This document shows, piece by piece, positions 43,622 through 52,627 of a DNA stretch of 64,000 bases. How positions within the stretch are numbered: position 1 is the stretch's first letter; every line of letters begins with the position of its first letter. Location: NCBI RefSeq assembly GCF_018861905.1, contig NZ_JAHLDU010000007.1, positions 1 through 64,000 on the forward strand. The letters are read 5' to 3'. The position numbers and the translations under genes were made by a program. The notes beneath the pieces were generated by a model. It did no database searches and was not told the DNA's origin. It saw only the letters and a program-made list of their open reading frames with translations. The DNA is from Clostridium sp. DSM 17811. Lineage in GTDB: Bacteria > Bacillota > Clostridia > Clostridiales > Clostridiaceae.

Positions 43622-45029
43622 GAGGATACGTGTGAGGAGTATTAAGACAAGGCTTACAGTAAGTTACTTAATACTTATAATTTTGATTGTACTTATATTT
43701 GAAGGCATTCTTATGATTAGTATAAAAAAATATTATAACAATACTATTGAAAATACACTTAAAAATCAAGCAGAGATATCAAGTGATTTTTACAAGAAGT
43801 ACCTTGCTGATACAGACCTTTTAAAGGCATCTAATGACATAATGGATAATTTTTCTTATTTAACAAACTCACAGATTCAGATTGTGAATACAAATGGAAT
43901 AGTAATTAACGATAATAAGGGTGTTTCATCTGGAATAAAAATACAATCACCAGATATTGATGAAGCACTAAATGGAGAGATAGTAATTTTTAAAGGCACA
44001 TATAAAGAAAGTATAATGGTAGTTTCAAAAAGTTTAATATCAAATGGTAGAACGGTTGGAGTTATACGGCTTATAACATCAATGGCAAAGGTAAATAAAT
44101 TTCTTATAAGAATATATTTTGTACTCGCATTAATAGGAGTTATTGTTATTTTAGCCACAGCAAAACTAAGTATAATTATGTCTGAAACGATTATAGAACC
44201 CTTAAAAACTGTAACAAATGCAGCTAATGAAATGGCTAAAGGAAAATTTTCAATAAGAATAGATAAAAAATATAATGACGAAGTAGGTATAATGGCTGAT
44301 ACCTTAAACTATCTATCTGAGGAAACATTAAAAAATGAAAAATTGAAGAATGAATTTATATCATCAATATCACATGAACTTAGGACACCATTAACATCTA
44401 TAAAAGGCTGGGCATTAACATTAAAAAGAAAAGAATTTACAGATGAGGTTAAAAAAGCGGAAGCACTTAATATTATAGTTGAAGAAAGCGAAAGATTATC
44501 ATTGATGGTAGAGGATCTTTTAGACTTGTCAAAATTTCAAGCTGGCAGAATTACTCTTCACATAGATAAAATTGATATAAGCGAAATTTTAAAAAGTATA
44601 ATTATGGAGTTTCAGCCAAGAGCACAGAAAAGTGGAATTATGTTAATTTATAATACTGAAGAAACTATATTTATTGATGGAGATAAAAACAGACTAAAAC
44701 AAGTTTTTATTAATATATTAGATAATGCTTTAAAGTTTACAGGTAGAGGGGGAACAGTTTATATAGGGCAGAGTGAGGAAAAGGAAAGTCTAACGATAAC
44801 TATAAGCGATAATGGTATAGGTATAAGCAAAGAAGATTTAAAAAGCATTACCAAAAAGTTTTACAAAGGAGACTCTAAAAAATCAGGAAGTGGATTGGGA
44901 CTTGCAATATCAAATGAAATAATAAACTTGCATAAAGGAGATCTAGTGGTTAGTAGTGATTATGGAAATGGAACTAAAGTAGAAGTAAAGTTGCCAAAAA
45001 TAAAAGATGCTTTTATTAGCAACAATTAA
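43611..45029 (+). CDS. Sensor histidine kinase with HAMP domain
   Basis: The 472-residue kinase starts at TTG 43611 within the end of the regulator gene. Two membrane segments (about 16-38 and 167-188) flank an extracytoplasmic sensor domain (about 40-165, PAS-like). A HAMP domain (about 190-245), H-box SISHELRTPLTSIKGW (His near 254), and the ATPase motifs NILDNALKFTG, DNGIGISKED and GSGLGLAIS follow. All catalytic motifs are intact. The signal is unknown; the lipoprotein upstream may take part in sensing. Confidence 0.9.
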   Translation: MENERIRVRSIKTRLTVSYLILIILIVLIFEGILMISIKKYYNNTIENTLKNQAEISSDFYKKYLADTDLLKASNDIMDNFSYLTNSQIQIVNTNGIVINDNKGVSSGIKIQSPDIDEALNGEIVIFKGTYKESIMVVSKSLISNGRTVGVIRLITSMAKVNKFLIRIYFVLALIGVIVILATAKLSIIMSETIIEPLKTVTNAANEMAKGKFSIRIDKKYNDEVGIMADTLNYLSEETLKNEKLKNEFISSISHELRTPLTSIKGWALTLKRKEFTDEVKKAEALNIIVEESERLSLMVEDLLDLSKFQAGRITLHIDKIDISEILKSIIMEFQPRAQKSGIMLIYNTEETIFIDGDKNRLKQVFINILDNALKFTGRGGTVYIGQSEEKESLTITISDNGIGISKEDLKSITKKFYKGDSKKSGSGLGLAISNEIINLHKGDLVVSSDYGNGTKVEVKLPKIKDAFISNN

Positions 45030-45045
45030 GGTAAATCAGTTGTGA

Positions 45046-45309
45046 AATATTACTTATTCAAAGGCAAAAGCTAGTTATGGAACTAATATATGTACAAATC
45101 CGGTTTATAAAAAATCAAGTATTTCTAAATCAGATTTTGAAAGCGGTTATCATGTTAATTTTAGCAAATTAAATAGTGCAAGTTTTCCTCTTAAGCAGGT
45201 TGTTGTAGATGGATTAAGTGATATAGGCAATCGTTTTTATGTAAAAGATGCTAATACACTTTTACTATTTAGTGGTGGATATTTTTTTGAATTAGACAGA
45301 TTAAATTAG
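45046..45309 (+). pseudogene. C-terminal coding remnant, 87 codons
   Basis: An open stretch starting just after the kinase gene reads NITYSKAKASYGTNICTNPV, FESGYHVNFSKLNSASFPLK and FSGGYFFELDRLN before TAG. There is no start codon and a TGA lies directly upstream in frame. The composition looks like a secreted beta-rich protein whose N-terminus is lost. Family not recognised. It ends before a good terminator. Confidence 0.45.
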
Positions 45310-45333
45310 ATTAATTAAATATTGTTATACAAG

Positions 45334-45369
45334 CCACAGTATGGATAGTAGTTCTATACTGTGGTTTTT
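45334..45369 (+). terminator. Rho-independent terminator
   Basis: CCACAGTAT pairs with ATACTGTGG, followed by TTTTTAAAA. It probably ended the remnant's gene and the lipoprotein-kinase operon. Confidence 0.7.
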
Positions 45370-45388
45370 AAAACACTTTATTTGGAAA

Positions 45389-46150
45389 TTAACGATGGTT
45401 AAAAAATTCTTCTGCTTTTTCCACCCATTCTTCTGGACGATAATCACTTATTTCTGAATGATAATAACCTTTCAATTCAACTACTTTACACTTTTTAATA
45501 TAAGACTGGAATAACTTTGCGGATTGTTTAATACATTTCATTTCCTTACCTCCATACCAGTAAATGGTATCTGCCTGACTGTCTCTTAAACTTTCTTTCA
45601 TTTTGTATTGATAATAGGTATCAAGAATCCGAATTAGATTTTCAGTTTTTATAGATGTAATATCTCTCATATACAACTCTGCAATCTCTTTAGGATACTG
45701 CATACGTTTAGGAAGTATATTTAGGGCCCATTTGTTAAAAGTTTTGGAAAACAACAATTTGCCACACAATTTTACAACAAACGTACTGTATTTTACAAGA
45801 AATGGCTGAGGAATACAAAGTCCACTTTCTACAATCGCTTTTTCTGCAATATCCCTTCTTCTTGATAGAAGTTCTATTGTAATCTGACCACCGAGAGATA
45901 CTCCGCTGACTGCAAAAAGTTTACCAGAACAGTTATTGTCAATATACTCAATTAACTGGTCTACAATTTTTTCTGTAGAAATATAAGGAACATTTCCTTC
46001 TTCACCATGTCCATCAATCACCGGTAGTATTACATGATATTTATTTTGCAATAATCTAGCTTCTCGTAAATAAAGCCAATAGGATCTACCTGCACCATGA
46101 ATTAGCATTATGTGTGGTAAATTTTTATCTCCATACTCATAAAACTTCAT
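45389..46150 (-). CDS. Alpha/beta hydrolase
   Basis: The 253-residue protein has LIHGAGRSYWLYLREARLL (oxyanion region), VIDGHGEEG, the nucleophile elbow GVSLGGQITIEL and a C-terminal His (YYHSEISDY). It is cytoplasmic and probably an esterase or thioesterase-like enzyme; the substrate is unknown. GAAAGGAG precedes the ATG. A broken regulator lies directly upstream on the same strand. Confidence 0.8.
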   Translation of the reverse strand: MKFYEYGDKNLPHIMLIHGAGRSYWLYLREARLLQNKYHVILPVIDGHGEEGNVPYISTEKIVDQLIEYIDNNCSGKLFAVSGVSLGGQITIELLSRRRDIAEKAIVESGLCIPQPFLVKYSTFVVKLCGKLLFSKTFNKWALNILPKRMQYPKEIAELYMRDITSIKTENLIRILDTYYQYKMKESLRDSQADTIYWYGGKEMKCIKQSAKLFQSYIKKCKVVELKGYYHSEISDYRPEEWVEKAEEFFNHR

Positions 46151-46176
46151 AATTGTGGCTCCTTTCTGGATTTATT

Positions 46177-46524
46177 TTAAAATATTTCATCCAACATATT
46201 CTCTATCATTCTATGAATTATTTTCTCAATACCTATTTCGATTAAAATATCTTTTTTTCCATTCACGTAGCGTAAATTTTTCTCCATTTGCATTTTTGCA
46301 TCCGATATTTTACTCAAACAATCACTGGGAAGTCTAGTAAGAAATTTCTGTATATCATCTCTTTTCAGGAAGCGATACACATTATCTTCATCCTTCAAAA
46401 TCATACCAGAGTATAGTTCTCTCAAATCTTACCGATCTAGATACCCTTTTATTTGAATAATTTCTTCCACCTTCTGATTGATTCTTTCTTGATAAGCATT
46501 TAACAGAGAAGCAATTTATATATA
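46177..46524 (-). pseudogene. Regulator remnant (MerR-like coiled coil), nonsense-mutated
   Basis: The minus strand reads ASLLNAYQERINQKVEEIIQ, then IKGYLDR and an in-frame TAA, then RELYSGMILKDEDNVYRFLK, LTRLPSDCLSKISDAKMQME and on to 46177. The first part resembles a MerR dimerisation helix; no helix-turn-helix remains. It lies 26 bases upstream of the hydrolase gene and was probably its regulator. The family call is tentative. Confidence 0.45.
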
Positions 46525-46595
46525 ACTATGTTAAATATTTGAATAATCTCATGACTATGTTGTATAATTGAATAAGGATACATTAATAATAAATA

Positions 46596-46898
46596 TTGAA
46601 AGAGGTGAAACAAATAAAAAAATTAAGTAATGATAATTTCTTTATAAAATGGAAGCCAATTCACGAAAAAGGTATTATTGCATATGAGATAAGGAATACA
46701 GTACCTTTAATACTATTCATTATTCTAATGAATAGTATTTATTTAATAAAATATCCCATGAATACAGAAGCTCATACAATTTCAATTAGATCTTCTGCAT
46801 TAATTGTATTAATCTTTATAGTATCAAGTGTAATAAAATGGTTTAATTCCGAAAAAAGATACACGTATATAAAGAAAGTTTATGAAGAAAACATATAA
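46596..46898 (+). CDS. Hypothetical membrane protein, about 100 residues
   Basis: Two hydrophobic segments (about 35-52 and 65-84 from the TTG at 46596) and charged ends. The start is unclear: TTG 46596 has no SD upstream, while GAAAGAGGTG just inside the frame suggests a later start without an obvious codon. No family recognised. Confidence 0.45.
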   Translation: MKEVKQIKKLSNDNFFIKWKPIHEKGIIAYEIRNTVPLILFIILMNSIYLIKYPMNTEAHTISIRSSALIVLIFIVSSVIKWFNSEKRYTYIKKVYEENI

Positions 46899-47114
46899 AA
46901 AATTTAAATATAGAATTCAAATAACCTTAATATAATACTGCAAAATAGTTATAAATTGTAAATCAAGGGAATAAAAAAATGAGTTCCCTTAAAAATCATC
47001 ATATTATCAACACTATTATTAAACATAGCCAATATATAAATGTAATGGTTAATGGAAAATGGTGCATTCATTTATGATGCAATATATGAATGTTATGTAC
47101 CAAAACTTCTAAAT

Positions 47115-47513
47115 TTATAAACGATAAAAACGATTATTCTCATTATATATAAATCCGAATTTTTTATAAAAATTATAAAGGATATCTTTTGCTATTAGAC
47201 CAACAAATGCTTTCTCTAAGCAATTTATTCTGATATATTCCATTATTTTTTCCATAATTCTAATACCAATTTTTTGTTTCTGAAATTTTGGTGATACCAT
47301 TATATCATGAACATAAAAAACTGTTGCTCCATCTCCTACAACTCTTCCAAATCCAACGAGGGAGCCTTCACATTCAACACATAAACAATAACATGAATTG
47401 CTTATTCCTTTTCTGGTGACTTCTATATCTAATGCTCCCCAACCAACCTCTTTCCTTAATTTAATATATTGAGTTGTATCTGGTAATTTATCAATGAGTA
47501 CAATATGCTTCAT
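47115..47513 (-). CDS. GNAT-family N-acetyltransferase
   Basis: The 132-residue protein has the GNAT fold: CLCVECEGSLVGFGRVVGDG (beta strands), YVHDIMVSPKFQKQKIGIRI (motif A acetyl-CoA loop, Q-x-x-x-G-I) and the FYKKFGF C-terminal motif. The ATG at 47513 has TTGGAGGG upstream, which is inside the end of the preceding acetyltransferase remnant. Substrate unknown. Confidence 0.85.
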   Translation of the reverse strand: MKHIVLIDKLPDTTQYIKLRKEVGWGALDIEVTRKGISNSCYCLCVECEGSLVGFGRVVGDGATVFYVHDIMVSPKFQKQKIGIRIMEKIMEYIRINCLEKAFVGLIAKDILYNFYKKFGFIYNENNRFYRL

Positions 47514-47853
47514 AAATTTCCCTCCAAGGTAATACGTGATTTTTTTACTGCTGACCAATCCCACCATTTTAAGGTTAACAGATATTGGATTAAATTATCA
47601 TCAAAGCGTTTTCTTATGATTTTAGCAGGGGTTCCAGCAACTATATGGTAATCAGGAACATTTTTTGTAACAATAGAATTGTCAGCAATAATTGCACCGT
47701 TACCAATATGTATGCCAGGCATTATAACTACATTTTGGCCTATCCAAACATCATTACCGATAATGGTATCTCCTTTTACAAATTCAATGCCATGAGCAAT
47801 TGCACAGAACTTTCCTATAATTAGTTTATCAGCTAGAAAATCATACCATTAAA
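47510..47853 (-). pseudogene. Xenobiotic acetyltransferase (CatB/Vat type), truncated
   Basis: The frame reads YDFLADKLIIGKFCAIAHGI, then jumps in frame to KGDTIIGNDVWIGQNVVIMP, IVTKNVPDYHIVAGTPAK and LLTLKWWDWS, the typical end of hexapeptide xenobiotic acetyltransferases. The N-terminal 50-60 residues and the internal loop of about 35 residues (with the trimer-facing segment) are missing. CatB/Vat enzymes acetylate chloramphenicol or streptogramins; this remnant cannot. Confidence 0.8.
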
Positions 47854-47860
47854 CATCATT

Positions 47861-47941
47861 TTAATAAACTATGGGTTTAGTATAAAATAAACTACAACAA
47901 ATTGATAGAATGAAAATTATAATCATTAAATATTTTTTCAT
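47861..47941 (-). CDS. Short hydrophobic peptide or secreted-protein stub
   Basis: AAAGGAG precedes ATG 47941 and a 26-codon frame MKKYLMIIIFILSICCSLFY ending TKPIVY. It looks like a signal peptide whose gene has been cut off, or a very small membrane peptide. It lies eight bases upstream of the acetyltransferase remnant. Confidence 0.4.
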   Translation of the reverse strand: MKKYLMIIIFILSICCSLFYTKPIVY

Positions 47942-48164
47942 TTCATTAGCTCCTTTAGTTTAAATCTTATTAAATTAAGCAATATATTACCATAGATTTA
48001 AGTTGTATGCCATTATTTAATAGTTATAAAAATGCTCTATTTTTAAAAATATGGTATTATGTACTATATTAAATAAATAGTATATGTAGTATTTATTTAA
48101 TATTACACCATATGAAAGATCTACAACAACTCAATAAATAGTAAAATTTGAAAGGAATAAGATA

Positions 48165-48752
48165 ATGGATTTTAAAGAAATTATGAAACAAAATAAAGGA
48201 TATTCTTCAAAGAACACAGATATGCCGTCAGAATTACAACAAAAGGCGAAAGAATTATGTTGGAAATATAATCAGACTGGACCATCTGAGGGAGAAAAAA
48301 GAAGTAGCATTTTGAAAGAATTACTTGGAACTTCACATCCTCTAACATTTATTGAACCATAATTTCATTGTGATTATGGTTTCAATATACATACCCATGG
48401 ACTTACTGTGATTAACTATAATTGTGTGATACTGGATACATCGCCAGTCTATATTGGTGCAAATGCATTTATAGCTCCTGGGGTTTGTTTAGCGTGTTCA
48501 GGACATGCAGTTCTTCCAATGCAAAGGGCGGAAGGAATTGGAACTTCCAAACCTATTATAATAGAAGATGATGTATGGATTGGTGCCAATGTTACTGTAT
48601 GCGGTGGAGTTACTATCGGAAAAGGTAGCATTATTGGAGCAGGAAGTGTGGTAAATAAAGATATTCCAGCAGGGGTAATTGCAGTAGGTAATCCTTGCAG
48701 AGTATTGCGAGAGATTACAAAAGAAGACATAATTAACTTATCCGCTGAGTAA
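48165..48752 (+). pseudogene. Sugar O-acetyltransferase with nonsense codon 66
   Basis: The frame encodes an N-terminal Mac domain (MPSELQQKAKELCWKYNQTG), stops at TAA 48360-48362, and continues in the same frame with FHCDYGFNIHTHG, CSGHAVLP (catalytic His), IEDDVWIGANVTVCGGVTIG and VVNKDIPAGVIAVGNPCR. One stop codon therefore breaks an otherwise complete 195-residue maltose/galactoside acetyltransferase. GAAAGGA precedes the ATG. Confidence 0.85.
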
Positions 48753-48839
48753 GAGAAATTCAATTTTGTAGAGTTAATGTAAAATAAGGTGTTACTCTTT
48801 ACTTGGAATGCATTATAAAAGTTAAGTAAAATAATATAA

Positions 48840-48877
48840 CCTATAACGCAGACAATTTAAATTGTCTACTTTATAGG
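48840..48877. terminator. Hairpin between converging genes
   Basis: CCTATAA and TTATAGG enclose the 18-base palindrome AGACAATTTAAATTGTCT. It lies between the acetyltransferase pseudogene and the converging ABC permease gene; probable bidirectional terminator. Confidence 0.5.
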
Positions 48878-48917
48878 CTAGTGTATTATCTCTTTAGGTG
48901 TGTGTGTTTCAGTAGTT

Positions 48918-49619
48918 CTAGGGAGTGGTCACATCTACTTTTTCTATATCTTTTATGGATAAATAAGCTACAAAAATGCCTATAATCGCAAGAATGATAG
49001 GAATTATGATTATAGAACTTAATGTATCGCCATTAGATCCACTATTTAAAAAACTCACCACTATTATTGAAGTTATTATTGTGGCAGATCCTGATTTGTT
49101 TTTCATACCTATATATAGTGGAATTAAACTCACAAAGGAAAATGTTGCCGAATACACAAAAATATTAATTAAATTTTTCATTAAAATATCTTGAGTTAAA
49201 GGAATTTGAATAAAATTTGCAAATATATTTAGAAGATATATACTGAAAATCAAGAATATATTTGATAAAATCATAGTTGTAAAAGCAAATATAACCACAA
49301 TAGCTAACTTTGCTGCCATAATCTTTTTTCTGTTTATTGGATAGCTAAACATAATATTTATTGTTTTACATTTGTATTCACCAATTATTAATTTAGAAAT
49401 AAGAGCCGCTGCAAAAATTGAGAAAGTAGCTCTTACTATAGTACCTGTATATAGAAAGACATCACTATAATTTCTGAACATATTTTCCTTAGCGTTAAAT
49501 TTTAAAGAATATACACCTAGAAGTAAAACAGCTAGTATAATTAAATTTGTAATCATAACTGTTTTTACATTTTTATTAAGTTTAAATTTCTTGATTTCTA
49601 ATTTAATTAGTTTAAGCAT
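48918..49619 (-). CDS. ABC-2 type permease (bacitracin/lantibiotic-immunity type)
   Basis: The 233-residue permease has six hydrophobic segments (about 20-38, 53-75, 98-125, 130-150, 155-175, 200-222), as in BcrB or lantibiotic-immunity permeases. Its ATG is inside the last codons of the ATPase gene, and the SD (GGAGGTAATATAA) is made from that gene's Asn-Gly-Gly codons. It works with the ATPase at 49612-50535. Confidence 0.8.
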   Translation of the reverse strand: MLKLIKLEIKKFKLNKNVKTVMITNLIILAVLLLGVYSLKFNAKENMFRNYSDVFLYTGTIVRATFSIFAAALISKLIIGEYKCKTINIMFSYPINRKKIMAAKLAIVVIFAFTTMILSNIFLIFSIYLLNIFANFIQIPLTQDILMKNLINIFVYSATFSFVSLIPLYIGMKNKSGSATIITSIIVVSFLNSGSNGDTLSSIIIIPIILAIIGIFVAYLSIKDIEKVDVTTP

Positions 49620-50535
49620 TTATATTACCTCCATTTAAAAGTTTTAAGAAATAATCTTCTAAAGAACTTTTTTTCTTATTTATAGATTCAATTTCAATAC
49701 CTTTTAAAATTAATGCTTTTGAAATATCTTTTTGAGCTAACTTCAAGTCATATATTCTTATAAATGTATTGTCTACAATCTTAAAGTTAGAAATGTTTAA
49801 CTCATTTTCTAAAATATAAGAAGCTCTTATAAAGTCCTTAGTATTAATTTCTACATACTCAGTATGATCTGTTCTAATGCTCTCCATTGAGACCTCTTTT
49901 ATTAATATTCCATTAGTTATTATCCCTATAGTATCTGCTATTTGTTCAATTTCGCTCAAAATATGACTAGATATTAAAATGGTAATACCATATTCTTTGC
50001 TTAACATTTTTAATAAATTTCTAATCTGTTTGATACCTATTGGATCAAGCCCATTAATAGGCTCATCTAATATTAAAAACTCCGGTTTTGTTATAATTGC
50101 CCTTGCAATTCCTAGTCTTTGTTTCATTCCTAGAGAAAAATTCTTAACTGGCTTATCATCTATACCACTTAAATTTACTAGTTCTAATGCCCTATTGATA
50201 GCACTTTTATCGTAATATCCCATATATTCACAATGAAGCTCCAGATTCTCTCTACCAGTGAGTTTATCGTAAAACACAGGATACTCAATGATGCTTCCTA
50301 TCCGTTTCAAAATTTCATAAGCTTTAAAATTTAGTTTCTCACCAAAAATTTCAATTTCCCCAATGCTTGGTTTAACAAGATTTAATATCATCTTCATAAT
50401 TGTAGTCTTACCAGCTCCATTGGGCCCTAAAAAGCCGTATATTTCTCCTTTTTTGATATTCATATTTACATTAGTTACAACCTCATTGTCTATAAATTTT
50501 TTCGATAAATTTATAGTTCTTAATATATAATCCAT
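49612..50535 (-). CDS. ABC transporter ATP-binding protein (BcrA type)
   Basis: The 307-residue ATPase contains Walker A (GFLGPNGAGKTTIMKMIL), signature FSLGMKQRLGIARAI, Walker B FLILDEPINGLDP and H-loop LISSHILSEIEQ; the LGMKQRLGIA form and the C-terminal extension are typical of BcrA-type peptide-antibiotic exporters. AAAGGGGG precedes the ATG. A two-component system lies directly upstream on the same strand, the usual arrangement for inducible bacitracin or lantibiotic resistance. Confidence 0.9.
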   Translation of the reverse strand: MDYILRTINLSKKFIDNEVVTNVNMNIKKGEIYGFLGPNGAGKTTIMKMILNLVKPSIGEIEIFGEKLNFKAYEILKRIGSIIEYPVFYDKLTGRENLELHCEYMGYYDKSAINRALELVNLSGIDDKPVKNFSLGMKQRLGIARAIITKPEFLILDEPINGLDPIGIKQIRNLLKMLSKEYGITILISSHILSEIEQIADTIGIITNGILIKEVSMESIRTDHTEYVEINTKDFIRASYILENELNISNFKIVDNTFIRIYDLKLAQKDISKALILKGIEIESINKKKSSLEDYFLKLLNGGNINA

Positions 50536-50668
50536 GGTTCATCCCCCTTTTTTTATCTACTATAGTTCTATTGTATGGTATAGACTTATCTTTTTTATTA
50601 ACCAAATCTTACAAAAATCTTAAGTTGAAAATCAAAATACTTTTTATTTCGCATCTTACTAATATAAA

Positions 50669-51604
50669 CTAATAAGTTATTCTCTTTAATAGAAAAATAA
50701 AGCTAGTTTTTTCATAAGGTTTGCTTTCTAGTGATATCTTCCCACCTAATTTCTCAACAAGCCTTTTGGTTATTGTAAGTCCTAATCCACTTCCTTGATA
50801 TAATTTATTTCTTGAATCTTCAAGGGTGTACATCCTTTCAAATACCCTGTCAACATTAATTTCTTCGATTCCTTTACCTTTGTCGCAAATTTCTACATAG
50901 GAACAGTTATCATCATAAGTTAATTTCAATCCTAAGTATTTACCATCACTCCCATATTTAATTGCATTAGAAATTAAATTGTTCATTATTCTATGAATGG
51001 CATCTAAATTACCAAGTACATAAATGTTGGTACTAGGAATATCTATACTTACTTCATAACCTTTTGAAGTCAAATTCTCATAAAATTCTAGTATGCTTTT
51101 TTTGCAAATTTCGTTTATATTGACCCTTGATATAGTTATATCCTTATCACCTGATTCAAGCTTAGCCAAATCAAAGAACTCATTGATAAGATCAATTACT
51201 TCAAGAGCTTTGGTATAAACATTAGAAAGCAATAAATCCCTTTCAGCCTTACTAATATTATTGTCTAATTTTATTGTCTCGATATAGCCTAATACTACTG
51301 TGAGTGGAGTTTTTAAATCATGTGAAATGTTTGATAACATTTTGCTTATAGATATTTCCTTTTTTCTATAGTCAGCCAATATTTTTTGATTAAAATCTAA
51401 AAGATTATTAATCTCTACAAGTATTTTTTTAAGCTCTTTATCATCAGTGTCAACTAGGAGCCTTTCATTAGTATTTTCCTTTATAATTTTGTTTAACTTC
51501 TTTTGAATATATTTTAAATTATTACTTTTCTTCTTTTCAACATTAGTCTTAAAAAGTATTATACAAATTAGAACAAAGATAATTATTATTAATAAAGTAA
51601 TCAA
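50669..51604 (-). CDS. Sensor histidine kinase with minimal sensor
   Basis: The 311-residue kinase has one N-terminal membrane segment (residues 2-19) and no extracytoplasmic domain. H-box LSNISHDLKTPLTVVLGY (near residue 95) and NLISNAIKYGSDG, DKGKGIEE and GSGLGLTITK follow. The absence of a sensor domain suggests that it senses through the adjacent ABC transporter. TTG start at 51604 overlaps the regulator stop by four bases (TTGA). Confidence 0.9.
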   Translation of the reverse strand: MITLLIIIIFVLICIILFKTNVEKKKSNNLKYIQKKLNKIIKENTNERLLVDTDDKELKKILVEINNLLDFNQKILADYRKKEISISKMLSNISHDLKTPLTVVLGYIETIKLDNNISKAERDLLLSNVYTKALEVIDLINEFFDLAKLESGDKDITISRVNINEICKKSILEFYENLTSKGYEVSIDIPSTNIYVLGNLDAIHRIMNNLISNAIKYGSDGKYLGLKLTYDDNCSYVEICDKGKGIEEINVDRVFERMYTLEDSRNKLYQGSGLGLTITKRLVEKLGGKISLESKPYEKTSFIFLLKRITY

Positions 51605-52308
51605 TTATTAACCTCCAACTTGTAACCAATACCCCATAATGTCTTTATGTACTGTGGATTTGAAGGGTTATCCTCTATCTTTTCTCTTAGTCTTCGCATA
51701 TGAACATTAATTACATTCTCATCTCCACAGTAATTATCTTTCCAAACAAAGCTGTAAATTTGAGCCTTAGTAAATACTCTATTTGGATTCTGGATAAACA
51801 ATTTTAAAATATCAAATTCCTTAGAAGTTAGCGAAATAACCAGGTTATTTTTAACAACAGAGAAATTTTTTATATTTATAGTAAGTTTTCCAACTTTAAA
51901 TATCAGTGATTCATCTTTCTTGTCACTAGCAGAATACTTTGTGGATCTTCTTATAGCGGCTTTAATTCTTGCAGAGAATTCTATCATAGAAAAGGGCTTA
52001 GAAATATAATCATCCGCTCCTAACCCGAGTCCCACTGCTTTATCTACATCACTATCCTTGGCAGACATAATTAATATTGGTACTGAACTTTTTTCTCGAA
52101 TTATCTTCATAGTTTCTATACCGTCTAATTTAGGCATCATTAAATCAAGAACAATTAAATCAAAAACATGACTTAGATATTTAACAATCGCTTCTTCACC
52201 ATCAAAGGCTGTTGTTACGATAAATCCATCCTTTATCAAGTAATTCTTAACCATTTCGCTAATGGCAATATCATCTTCAACAATCAAAATTTTATTATTC
52301 ATAATCAT
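51601..52308 (-). CDS. OmpR-family response regulator
   Basis: Receiver domain (VEDDIAISEMV, phosphoacceptor Asp in IVLDLMMPKLDG, Lys in YISKPF) plus winged helix (ending LWGIGYKLE). AAAGGGG lies four to five bases before the ATG at 52308; an in-frame ATG six bases further (52302) is also possible. First gene of a regulator-kinase-ATPase-permease series covering 48.9-52.3 kb. Confidence 0.9.
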   Translation of the reverse strand: MIMNNKILIVEDDIAISEMVKNYLIKDGFIVTTAFDGEEAIVKYLSHVFDLIVLDLMMPKLDGIETMKIIREKSSVPILIMSAKDSDVDKAVGLGLGADDYISKPFSMIEFSARIKAAIRRSTKYSASDKKDESLIFKVGKLTINIKNFSVVKNNLVISLTSKEFDILKLFIQNPNRVFTKAQIYSFVWKDNYCGDENVINVHMRRLREKIEDNPSNPQYIKTLWGIGYKLEVNN

Positions 52309-52554
52309 TATGCCCCTTTTCATAGATATTTAAATTTTTGTACTAATGCAATAATTATACTATTTTACTGTAGATTAAACATAACAAATAAGCAAGTGAT
52401 CTACATATGTAGTAAATAGTAATGGGAAAACACAAAAAGTTGAATTTTCACCAATTCTAAAATATTCTATTGTCTACATTAAATAAAAGAAGAGTGTACT
52501 TGCATAAGGTCTCTTTTAGAAATTGTTAAATATCTATGAAAAAATTATTTTACT

Positions 52555-52586
52555 CACAAGTGACCTCATATCTAATGATATGGGGC
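52555..52586. repeat. CACAAGTAACC hairpin element, diverged copy
   Basis: CACAAGTGACCTCATATC-TAAT-GATATGGGG resembles the hairpins at 40555 and 59269 in sequence and fold. It lies just upstream of the promoter of the RNA candidate. Confidence 0.45.
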
Positions 52587-52591
52587 TTAAT

Positions 52592-52621
52592 ATATTTAAA
52601 TTATGGTAATTATGGTATAAT
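52592..52621 (+). promoter_or_regulatory. Extended -10 promoter of the RNA candidate
   Basis: TTAAATTATGGTAATTATGG precedes TATAAT (52616-52621). TGG directly before TATAAT is an extended -10, and the block matches the shared promoter blocks at 4082 and 39942. A transcript would begin near 52628. Confidence 0.6.
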
Positions 52622-52627
52622 TATATA

